Source: Taibaiella sp. (GTDB taxonomy: Bacteria; Bacteroidota; Bacteroidia; Chitinophagales; Chitinophagaceae). Taken from it: a DNA stretch of 64,000 nucleotides. Every line of letters begins with the position of its first letter. The first letter of the stretch is position 1. The stretch covers positions 248,001 to 312,000 of the forward strand of contig JAHBTQ010000002.1 in NCBI GenBank assembly GCA_019638495.1. Direction: 5' to 3'. This document shows, one piece after another, positions 38,523-47,506 of this stretch. The position numbers were made by a program, and so were the translations under genes. Below the pieces are notes generated by a model, which was not told where the DNA came from, made no database searches, and saw only the letters and a list, made by a program, of their open reading frames with translations.

Positions 38523-41500
38523 ATGTTTGCTTCTATATTTTCTTTCGAGGTGAGGCGCCTTGTACGCACACTTTCTACATATGTTTATTTCCTGGTGCTG
38601 GTCCTGGTGACTTTTTTCGTTGCCCTGCTGGCAGGTGGCGCCATACCCGAGGCCAAGTTCGATACGGCCGGTGAAAAAATATTTGCCAATTCGCCGCTGG
38701 TCATTGATGCTTTCTTTGGGCAGATCAATAACTACATCGGCCTCATAATACTCGTGGCAATGGTGGGTAATGCGGTATTGAAAGATTTCAAGTTCAATAC
38801 CTACACGATGATCTTTACCACGCCGGTGTCCCGGTTCAACTATTTGCTGGGGCGTTTCAGTGGGTCTATGCTCATTGCCATATTGGTTCTTTCCGGTCCC
38901 GCTTTCGGATTGATGCTGGGTTATGCATCTCCATGGGTGCGGCCGGAAAGGGTAGAGGCCTTTATGCTGGCGCCCTACATTTACACGTACCTGCATACAG
39001 TAATCCCGAATGCTATCGTTTTTGGAACGATCTTCTTTTCGGTAAGCCTCATTTCTCGAGACATTTTCGTTATCTGGCTATCGCTCATAGTTTTCTTCGT
39101 GGCCAACGGTGTTGCAAGTTCTATGTTTGGCAAGCTGGAACACCAGTCCATCGCTGCTCTTGCTGACCCAATGGGCAACTTTGCAAAGCGGGCACTGACG
39201 AAGTACTGGAGCACTTTTGATAAGAATGCGCGCGTCATTCCATTATCAGGATACTTTCTTACAAATCGCCTGTTGTGGCTGGGTATAGCAGCAGGTATAT
39301 GGGCACTAGGGTACTCATTGTTTTCCTTTTCAGCTGCCCCTCGCAGAATTTCGTTTAAGAAAGTGCAGCCGATAGTTGCAGGAAAGCTATCGTTTATCCC
39401 CTCATTTTTCAGGAGGAGTGCATTGCCTGATGTGCACCCCGTCTATACCGGTAAGGCAATGTTTGCGGGTCTGTGGAACCTGGCTGTAAGCGAGTGCCGT
39501 ACGTTGCTCAGGAATGTTTATTTCCGCATCATTATCCTGTTTGGTATGTTGTTGTTGTTTGTTGCCTCGCTACAGTTAGGCCAGCTTTATGAAACAACAA
39601 CCTTCCCTGTTACATACATCGTGGCAGAGCAGTTTGGGGGCACGTTCACATTGTTTATTGTCATTCTCACCATACTGTTTGGCGGTGAGTTGGTTTGGCG
39701 AGACAGGGAGATGCGCATGAGTAATATCATAGATGCACTGCCCGTGCCAAACTGGGTGTTCTTCTTAAGCAAGCTTATTGGTCTCATGTTTATGCAGGTA
39801 TTACTGGTAACAGTGATAATAGTATGTGGCATTCTTGTGCAGCTTAGCAAGGGCTATACGCACCTGGAGCTGGGTGTTTACGCCAAGTATCTATATGGAT
39901 TTACATTGCCCGATATGCTGATGCTTGCGGTGATGTCGGTCTTTGTACAGACGCTGGTTCGCAATAAATTCCTGGGCTACTTTATCGTTTCGCTTTTCTA
40001 CTTCTGGAATTCCACATTTGCGATTCTCGTGCTAAAGCATTCGTTGTTCGTATTTGGCTCTAATCCCACTGTTATCTACTCTGAAATGAACCATTTCGGA
40101 CATCTCACATGGCCATTCTTTGTGTTCAAGCTTTATTGGGGCGCTTTCTGCATAATGCTTGCGGCCTTGTCTAGTCTTTTGTGGGCACGTGGCACAGAGC
40201 GCAGCCTGAAGCAAAGATTGGCGGATGCCATGCTGAAAGCAAACAGGAGATCCTGGATGTTGACTGCTGGGTCGCTTGTTGTCTTTATTGTCTGCGGCGG
40301 GTTCATCTATTACAACACCAATACCCTGAATCACTTCCGCACGAGTTACCAGGACGAAGAACTGCAGGTGCAGTATGAAAAGCAATATGGCAAGTTCAAG
40401 GATATACCACAGCCGCGTATTACTGGTGTGAAGCTGGATGTTGACATCTTTCCTGAGCGACGTGCTCTGTATGCTTCCGGTACATATATGCTTCAGAATA
40501 AAACGGGGGTTGCAATTGACTCGATTCACGTAATGGTGCCTGAGAATATATTGGTAAGTAAAATGGCGCTGGACAAGCCCGGGAAATTAGTGCTCAATGA
40601 TAGCAGTGTAGCCTATCGTATTTATAAGCTGGAGCAACCTTTGCAGCCGGGGGATAGTACAATATTATCGTTTAATGTAAGGCTCATTACTAAGGGATTC
40701 ACCCACAACTTTATGGGGCTCGGGGAGCCGCTGGAGAATGGAACCTTCGTGAATAACACAGTTTTCCTGCCGTCTATCGGTTACAATTCCCAGTTTGAGT
40801 TGTCCGGAAACAATGACAGGAAGAAACATGGCCTTGGCTACAGGGCTACCGCTAATGCTATCACTGATACGGCAGCACTGCAGCGAAATCTCTTTACGCA
40901 TGATGCCGACTTCATAACATTTGAAGCCACAGTGAGCACATCTGCAGACCAGGTAGCAGTAGCTCCGGGATACCTGCAACGCGAGTGGACAGACAAAGGG
41001 CGTAGGTACTTTCACTACAAAATGGATAGCAAGATCATGAATTTCTTCTCGTTCCTGTCTGCGCGGTATAAAGTGAAGAAGGACAAGTGGAACGATGTGA
41101 ACATTGAGATCTACTACCAGCAGGGGCATGAGTACAACCTGGATAGAATGATACATGGTATTAAGCAGTCGCTGGCTTACTACACGCCTTCGTTCTCAAA
41201 CTATCAGCATAAGCAGGTACGCATACTTGAGTTCCCAAGGTATTCTTCTTTTGCTCAGTCCTTCCCCAATACAATACCGTTCTCCGAAGGTATTGGCTTC
41301 ATTGCAGACATATCTGATACGAGTGAGAATAAGGTTGACTATCCGTTCTATGTGACGGCGCATGAGGTGGCGCACCAGTGGTTTGCTCACCAGGTTGTGG
41401 GTGGCGACGTTGAGGGCTCTAATGTATTGTCAGAGTCGCTGGCGCAATATGGTGCCATATCTGTGCTGGAGCGCGAATACGGTGAAGAGAAACTGCGTAA

Positions 41501-42179
41501 GTTCCTGAAGATAGAAATGGATAACTATCTGCGCTCTCGATCAAGTGAATCGGAGAAAGAAAAACCATGGGCTTTTGCCGATGCCGGCCAGGGATATATC
41601 CTGTACCAGAAAGGCGGAATACAGATGCACGCGCTTGGCAAGTACCTGGGCGAGGATAGCCTGAACCTTGCGCTTAAGAGGTTTATTCAGAAGTATGGCT
41701 TCCAGGGTCCTCCATATCCTTCCACGTTAGATCTCATCTCTTCAATAAGGGCGGTGACACCGGATTCGATGCAATATTTTGTTACGGATGCCTTCGAGAA
41801 GATCACTATTTATGATAACAAACTCACGGGCGCAAAAGTGCGCAAGGACGGCGCTCAGACATTTGTAGATCTGACAGTGAACATGGTGAAGAACTATGCG
41901 GATAGTACTGGTAAGGAGACGCGGGCAACGGGCGATAGCTACGTGGAAATAGCTATGTATAGGGATAGGAAGACGATGGACGCCCCACATATGTATATAT
42001 TGCATCCGGGTGAAAATAAGCTGTCTATACCGGTAGAGAAGGAGCCTTATAAGGTAGTGCTGGACCCGCGTGTTTTGCTCATCGATAGGAAGCTGGACGA
42101 CAATGAGCAGAAGATTGGCAAGGATTCTCCGGTGGCCTCGGCTACCCGCAAGTCTGCGGTAAAGGTTAAGAAGGGTTAG
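38523..42179 (+). CDS. ABC-2 permease fused to M1 aminopeptidase
   Basis: 1218 residues. Residues ~1-620 form two blocks of about six transmembrane helices each, as in an ABC-2 permease. Residues ~650-1180 are a gluzincin peptidase: HEVAHQWF at ~947-954 supplies two zinc ligands, with the third in NVLSESLAQYG and the NTIPFSEGIGF block in place of the usual GAMEN exopeptidase motif. The M1 domain follows the last helix and faces the periplasm. ABC permease/M1 fusions occur in Bacteroidota; the substrate is unknown. The ATPase is encoded just upstream. Confidence 0.92.
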   Translation: MFASIFSFEVRRLVRTLSTYVYFLVLVLVTFFVALLAGGAIPEAKFDTAGEKIFANSPLVIDAFFGQINNYIGLIILVAMVGNAVLKDFKFNTYTMIFTTPVSRFNYLLGRFSGSMLIAILVLSGPAFGLMLGYASPWVRPERVEAFMLAPYIYTYLHTVIPNAIVFGTIFFSVSLISRDIFVIWLSLIVFFVANGVASSMFGKLEHQSIAALADPMGNFAKRALTKYWSTFDKNARVIPLSGYFLTNRLLWLGIAAGIWALGYSLFSFSAAPRRISFKKVQPIVAGKLSFIPSFFRRSALPDVHPVYTGKAMFAGLWNLAVSECRTLLRNVYFRIIILFGMLLLFVASLQLGQLYETTTFPVTYIVAEQFGGTFTLFIVILTILFGGELVWRDREMRMSNIIDALPVPNWVFFLSKLIGLMFMQVLLVTVIIVCGILVQLSKGYTHLELGVYAKYLYGFTLPDMLMLAVMSVFVQTLVRNKFLGYFIVSLFYFWNSTFAILVLKHSLFVFGSNPTVIYSEMNHFGHLTWPFFVFKLYWGAFCIMLAALSSLLWARGTERSLKQRLADAMLKANRRSWMLTAGSLVVFIVCGGFIYYNTNTLNHFRTSYQDEELQVQYEKQYGKFKDIPQPRITGVKLDVDIFPERRALYASGTYMLQNKTGVAIDSIHVMVPENILVSKMALDKPGKLVLNDSSVAYRIYKLEQPLQPGDSTILSFNVRLITKGFTHNFMGLGEPLENGTFVNNTVFLPSIGYNSQFELSGNNDRKKHGLGYRATANAITDTAALQRNLFTHDADFITFEATVSTSADQVAVAPGYLQREWTDKGRRYFHYKMDSKIMNFFSFLSARYKVKKDKWNDVNIEIYYQQGHEYNLDRMIHGIKQSLAYYTPSFSNYQHKQVRILEFPRYSSFAQSFPNTIPFSEGIGFIADISDTSENKVDYPFYVTAHEVAHQWFAHQVVGGDVEGSNVLSESLAQYGAISVLEREYGEEKLRKFLKIEMDNYLRSRSSESEKEKPWAFADAGQGYILYQKGGIQMHALGKYLGEDSLNLALKRFIQKYGFQGPPYPSTLDLISSIRAVTPDSMQYFVTDAFEKITIYDNKLTGAKVRKDGAQTFVDLTVNMVKNYADSTGKETRATGDSYVEIAMYRDRKTMDAPHMYILHPGENKLSIPVEKEPYKVVLDPRVLLIDRKLDDNEQKIGKDSPVASATRKSAVKVKKG

Positions 42180-42267
42180 TCACGCTCATATATCAGCGTA
42201 AAGTGGAAAGCATATTGGGTTAAAAGGCTTATTTTTAGCCCATCTATACTTCTATAACTTACTCTGT

Positions 42268-45200
42268 ATGAAACTATCGAGGCTCTGCGCCGGACTGGCG
42301 TGGTCATTGATTGCTATGTCTTTGCCTGCTCATGCCCAGGTTGCCAACGCCGGGACCGTGCTCTCCCGGGAACGTAATGTTGCTGATAACACGCCGAAGT
42401 TTATCTCCTTTTTGCCGTCTGCTGACGTGCGGATGGATAACCCTGACGGGATTTTTAATGAATATCTTGGTTTGACAGCAGGCAGCAATGTAGAAATGCG
42501 CCATCGCCACACAACTACCTCAAAGGCCGGTGTTACTACCCAGAGGTTTGACGAGTATTACAAGGGCATTAAGGTAGCCTATGCTTCTTTTACCATAACC
42601 GGGAAGGAGGGGAAAGCCACTTTTATGAATGGTAACTTCTTCAATCCTGCTGCAGACCTTTCCACAACACATGCGCTAAGTGAGGAAGACGGGCTTACAG
42701 CGGCCCTGGGATTTGTAGGCGCTGAAAAATACAAATGGCAGGACGCGAATGCAGAGAAGTTTATCAGGAAATTCTACAACAAGCCGGATACGTCTTACCT
42801 ACCGCACGGAGAGCTAACGTGGATAGAAAACAGGAGGGATGCCAATAATGACCGTGTATTGCATCTTGCATACCGGTACGATATTTATGCGGAGAAGCCA
42901 CTTACCCGAAAAGAAGTGTATGTCGATGCCAATACCGGTACTATCCTTTTTGCAAACGAACTTATTCATAATACGGTGGCAACTGGAGCCTCAAGGTACA
43001 GTGGTGTAGTACCGTTTCAGACGGCTAATACCGGTGGAACCTATGTTCTGTTTGATTCAACAAGGGGAGATGGTGTGTACACCATGAACCTTGGAAACGG
43101 CACCGATTATTTTGCCGCCACTGATTTTGCGAGCCCCACGAATACCTGGCCTACAGCACCGGCTGATAATATTGCCCTGGATGCCCAGTGGGGTGGTGAA
43201 ATGGTTTACGACTATTTCCTTTCTCAGCATGGTCGCCATAGTTGGGACGACCTTGATGGGATTCTCACCCAGTTCGTTCACTATGATGTGAATTACAATA
43301 ACGCATTCTGGGATGGTAGCGTAATGACCTATGGCGACGGCACCGGCCTGGCTGCGGGTGGTTTTACTCCGCTTACCAGTCTCGATGTCACTGCTCACGA
43401 GATAGGACATGGCATATGCCAGGCGACTGCTGGACTAATTTATGAAAAGGAATCGGGAGCAATGAACGAGGCGTTCAGCGATTGCTGGGGAGCTACTGTA
43501 GAACATTGGGCAGATCCTCATGAGGTAGACGCAATGCCAAAAAGCGCGTGGGAAATGGGCGAAGAGATATCTACAGAACCACTACGCAGCATGAGTACGC
43601 CACTGCTCCAGGGGCAGCCGGACACTTATGGCGGCACCAACTGGTTTAATGTAGTAGCTTGTACTCCCACAAGTGGGAATGACCAATGTGGTGTTCATCG
43701 CAATAGCGGCCTGATGAACTATTGGTATTACCTGCTGGTAAATGGAGGTAGCGGAACAAATGACCTAAGTAACGCATATGTGGTCAATGGTATCGGCTGG
43801 ACAAAGGCCGCAAATATTCTTTATCAGACAGAGGTGTCGCTTTTTAGCACAGCTGAATACGCTGATATGCGTGCAGCGTCCATCTCCGTAGCATCTACTA
43901 TTTATGGTCCTTGTTCGCCTGAAGTACAGAGCGTAACGAGCGCCTGGTATGCCGTTGGCGTGGGCTCTAATTATGTGCCTTGCGTTACGCAGTTAGCATT
44001 TACTGCAACAGTGATTCGCACAACAGAAAAAGCGCCGTCCACTGCATGTGGTGCAAGCCACACCGTGACGATAACAGTGAAGCCCAACGGGCCACTTATA
44101 GCTGGTGGCAGCCCATTGGTGAGTATCGTTCCGGCAGCCACATCCACTGCGGTGCTAGGTGTGGACTATACTTTGAGTGCGCCCAGCATTTTGTTCCCGG
44201 TCGGCGACCCTTCGGCACGATCAATTACCATGACGGTGTTTGATAACGGCAATGTAAACGATAATAAGCATGTAGACTTTGGTCTTAGCATTCTGCCGCT
44301 GGGCAGCTCAGCGGAGATAGCACCCTACAATGACTCACTGACAGTGTATATCGACAATGATGACAGCGTGCCGCATTTGGGAGCGACCATCTTCCCAATG
44401 CTGGACCAGGGCATTCCGGTAGTGGCAGACTTCACATCACCGTTCTATGGTAAGCGCAGGCGCGCCAAGTCGCAATTCCTGCTTTATGCGTCAGAACTTG
44501 CTGCGGCAGGGGTGGTGCCGGGCGTGCCGATAGACCAGATTGCATTTAATGTACTTACAAAGAGTTCTACGGCGCCGTTTATTGGTTATACCATTAGCAT
44601 GCGCAATACCACAACGCCTGACCTGTATTCTGCTTTTGTAACAGGTATGACACAGGTGTACACCGGTGACTATACAACTACTACCGGAATGAATGCAATT
44701 GACTTCAATACCGGTACTTTCACCTGGGATGGTACAAGTAATGTGGCGGTGCAAATATGTTTCGGTATGACACCAGCGGCATTTAGTAACAATGATAAGG
44801 TAGCCGGCGTGCAGCAGGGCTCATTCATCATAGGTGACTATGATGCAACGAATGGAGGATCTGGTTCCGGGTGTTCTATAGGGTTCAATAATGGTAACAG
44901 AGTGGTAGTAAGGCCTGTAATGCGGTTCCGCCAGGTGGTGCCACCGGCGGCAATAGAAACAGCGACGGCGAGTACCCGCAATTGGAATATAAAAACCGGA
45001 GAGGAAGTTTACTTCTACAGCACGGCTGATAATGAGGTAATAGCAGGCGTAAAGAACCCGGATGCTGACCTGGGTTGTGTTACCGCTACTGTGACGCAAT
45101 CGGGTACTGGTATGACCCCTGCAATCTTCTCTGCAATAAATAGGTCACGTAAAGAAATTTCTATTACACCTACTATAGGCGCAACGGGAACGAACTATGA

Positions 45201-47457
45201 CGTTACGTTTTACATGACCACCGCCGAGCTGGCAGGGGTTGACCCGGCCACGCTCTTTATACTCAAGACAGATGCGCCAACCGATGCAACTGTAAGCACA
45301 GCCAACTCACAGGTACTTACGCCTACGCTCATAACAGCCGGTAACTACACTGGGTTCCGCGCAAGCTGCACCGGTTTCTCCCGCTTTATGCTGGTAGATG
45401 GTCCACTTTGTAACACGCCTGTTTCACACATTACCGCTGGCGGGCCTACTTCGTTCTGCCTGGGTAGTTCGGTTACGTTTAATACACCGGCAGCTTCTGC
45501 CTATAGTTATCAGTGGCAACTCGATGGGCTTGATATTCCCGGTGCCACCTCCTCAAGCTATGTTGCCACACTAGGCGGCAACTATACTGTGCTGGTAAAT
45601 GAAAGTGTGTGCGACAGCACCTCTGATCCGGTGACTGTTATACTAGACAGCGCTTATGCTGCACCAATAACCGGATTTGCGAGTATGTGTATAGGGCAGA
45701 CAACTACGCTGAGCGATGCCACGCCGGGTGGAGTATGGTCTAGCGGGTCTGCGTCCGTTGCTACGGTGAGTGCTGCAGGTGTAGTGCTTGGTGTTGCTGC
45801 CGGAACGGCAACTATCTCTTATGCAGTAACTAACCCATGCGGCACTGCTACGTCTACGTATGTAGTTAACGTAAACGCACCTTCAGCAGTAGCGCCAATA
45901 ACCGGAACATTAAATGTATGCGAAGGGCAGACGACGGCACTTGCAAATGCAACGCCGGCTGGCACCTGGAGTAGCGCCAGTCCTGCTATTGCCACCATAA
46001 GTGGCGCTGGGGTAGTGTCGGGTTTATCAGCGGGTACTGCCATAATCAGTTATGCCTCTGCAAATGCGTTTGGCTGTATTGCTTATGCTACCGCAGTCAC
46101 TACAGTAAATCCTACCCCGGTTGCAACAACAACTCCTTCTGGTGCATACGCAGTTTGTACAGGTGTGATGGGCACAATGAATGCGCTCCCCGCAACAGGC
46201 GGCCTTGGCTACCAATGGCAAAGCAGCGGGGCTGACATTCCTGGTGCCACAACCAATGTCTTTGTTTCTGGTACGCCCGGCACCTACAGAGTCGTAGTAA
46301 GTAACAGTTTCGGTTGCTCGTCTATTTCTGCAGACGTTGTGCTCACGGTTAGCGCTTCGGCGACAGTTGTGCCCACGGTAGTACTCAGCTCCGGCGCAGG
46401 CTTTAATATCTGTGCGTCGGCATCGGCTTCGCTGTTTACGGCCACGCCTACCAGCGGGGGAGTAACACCGTCGTATGCCTGGACAGTAAATGGATCACCT
46501 GTGGGTGGGACAGGAGATACCTATTCATATGTTCCTGCAAATGGAGATATCATTGCTGTGCAGTTGACAAGTAGCTACCCATGTGCAGTGCCATCAATAG
46601 CTACCACATCTCAGGTGATGACCGTTAACCCTCTGGTTGTGCCATCTGTGACTATAGCAGCTAGCCCTAACGACACTGTTTGTATTGGCACTAGCGTCAC
46701 TTATATGTCAGTTCCGGTAAACGGCGGCACAGCGCCAACTTACAGTTGGTCGGTTAACGGTATTGCGACCGGCACCGGGCCCACTTATTCCTATGTTCCT
46801 TCAAATGGAGACCTGGTTGTGTGCCAGATGAATAGTACTGCAGCATGTGTAACGACAAGTACAGTGGCAAGTAGCCCGCTCGTAATGAGTGTGCAGGCAC
46901 CTGTTACTAATGCAGTTTCAATATCTGCAAGCTCCCCTGCGGTGATACCGGGCATGCCTATCACGTTTGCAGCTATAGCGACAAACCCTGGTCCGTCACC
47001 TGTTTACCAATGGTTTATTAATACAACGCCGGTTACCGGCGCCACAACTGCTACTTTCACTACATCGGCTCTTACAGAGGGTCAATGGGTGTTCTGTAAG
47101 GTGACAACAAGTCATCCATGTGCTTTCCCATCGATAGTGATGAGCGACGGATGGAAAGTGAAGATGGCCGGTGGCGGCACTTTGGTGAATGGTGTCGAAA
47201 AGGCAGGTCTTAGCCTAACGCCGAATCCTACCAACGGTAAGTTTGTACTTGCCGGAGCAATTGCGGCAACAAGTGAATTGACAGTAACAGTTACAAATAT
47301 GCTGGGCCAGGAGGTAAGCCGTGTGGTTGTAGATGCCGCAAGTGGAGTGGTAAATAAGGAAGTAGTGATGCCGGCAAATCTTGCAGATGGCATGTACATC
47401 GTATCGGCTAACGGTGGTGAAACACGGGCCGTTTTCCACGTAGTACTGAAGAGATAA
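42268..47457 (+). CDS. Secreted M4 (thermolysin-like) metalloprotease with Ig-like modules and T9SS tail
   Basis: 1729 residues. Signal peptide and an N-terminal propeptide (FTP/PepSY-like, to about residue 230). The M4 catalytic domain has HEIGH at residues 377-381, the third zinc ligand E401 in GAMNEAFSD, and CGVHRNSGLMNYWYY. A Calx-beta-like segment follows (residues ~580-710), then a beta domain, then several Ig-like/BIG modules (~1060-1640, each with GxW and SYxWxxxG motifs). The end (LTPNPTNGKF, VTNMLGQEV) is the type A T9SS sorting domain, removed on secretion. Secreted or cell-surface protease. A terminator follows. Confidence 0.93.
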   Translation: MKLSRLCAGLAWSLIAMSLPAHAQVANAGTVLSRERNVADNTPKFISFLPSADVRMDNPDGIFNEYLGLTAGSNVEMRHRHTTTSKAGVTTQRFDEYYKGIKVAYASFTITGKEGKATFMNGNFFNPAADLSTTHALSEEDGLTAALGFVGAEKYKWQDANAEKFIRKFYNKPDTSYLPHGELTWIENRRDANNDRVLHLAYRYDIYAEKPLTRKEVYVDANTGTILFANELIHNTVATGASRYSGVVPFQTANTGGTYVLFDSTRGDGVYTMNLGNGTDYFAATDFASPTNTWPTAPADNIALDAQWGGEMVYDYFLSQHGRHSWDDLDGILTQFVHYDVNYNNAFWDGSVMTYGDGTGLAAGGFTPLTSLDVTAHEIGHGICQATAGLIYEKESGAMNEAFSDCWGATVEHWADPHEVDAMPKSAWEMGEEISTEPLRSMSTPLLQGQPDTYGGTNWFNVVACTPTSGNDQCGVHRNSGLMNYWYYLLVNGGSGTNDLSNAYVVNGIGWTKAANILYQTEVSLFSTAEYADMRAASISVASTIYGPCSPEVQSVTSAWYAVGVGSNYVPCVTQLAFTATVIRTTEKAPSTACGASHTVTITVKPNGPLIAGGSPLVSIVPAATSTAVLGVDYTLSAPSILFPVGDPSARSITMTVFDNGNVNDNKHVDFGLSILPLGSSAEIAPYNDSLTVYIDNDDSVPHLGATIFPMLDQGIPVVADFTSPFYGKRRRAKSQFLLYASELAAAGVVPGVPIDQIAFNVLTKSSTAPFIGYTISMRNTTTPDLYSAFVTGMTQVYTGDYTTTTGMNAIDFNTGTFTWDGTSNVAVQICFGMTPAAFSNNDKVAGVQQGSFIIGDYDATNGGSGSGCSIGFNNGNRVVVRPVMRFRQVVPPAAIETATASTRNWNIKTGEEVYFYSTADNEVIAGVKNPDADLGCVTATVTQSGTGMTPAIFSAINRSRKEISITPTIGATGTNYDVTFYMTTAELAGVDPATLFILKTDAPTDATVSTANSQVLTPTLITAGNYTGFRASCTGFSRFMLVDGPLCNTPVSHITAGGPTSFCLGSSVTFNTPAASAYSYQWQLDGLDIPGATSSSYVATLGGNYTVLVNESVCDSTSDPVTVILDSAYAAPITGFASMCIGQTTTLSDATPGGVWSSGSASVATVSAAGVVLGVAAGTATISYAVTNPCGTATSTYVVNVNAPSAVAPITGTLNVCEGQTTALANATPAGTWSSASPAIATISGAGVVSGLSAGTAIISYASANAFGCIAYATAVTTVNPTPVATTTPSGAYAVCTGVMGTMNALPATGGLGYQWQSSGADIPGATTNVFVSGTPGTYRVVVSNSFGCSSISADVVLTVSASATVVPTVVLSSGAGFNICASASASLFTATPTSGGVTPSYAWTVNGSPVGGTGDTYSYVPANGDIIAVQLTSSYPCAVPSIATTSQVMTVNPLVVPSVTIAASPNDTVCIGTSVTYMSVPVNGGTAPTYSWSVNGIATGTGPTYSYVPSNGDLVVCQMNSTAACVTTSTVASSPLVMSVQAPVTNAVSISASSPAVIPGMPITFAAIATNPGPSPVYQWFINTTPVTGATTATFTTSALTEGQWVFCKVTTSHPCAFPSIVMSDGWKVKMAGGGTLVNGVEKAGLSLTPNPTNGKFVLAGAIAATSELTVTVTNMLGQEVSRVVVDAASGVVNKEVVMPANLADGMYIVSANGGETRAVFHVVLKR

Positions 47458-47479
47458 ATTTTAGACTGGAGAGTTTTTT

Positions 47480-47506
47480 AAGCGGGGTGTATGCCCCGCT
47501 TTTTTA
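47480..47506. terminator. Bidirectional terminator between M4 protease and porin genes
   Basis: An 8-bp stem AAGCGGGG/CCCCGCTT with loop TGTATG and T-rich flanks on both sides. Confidence 0.85.
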
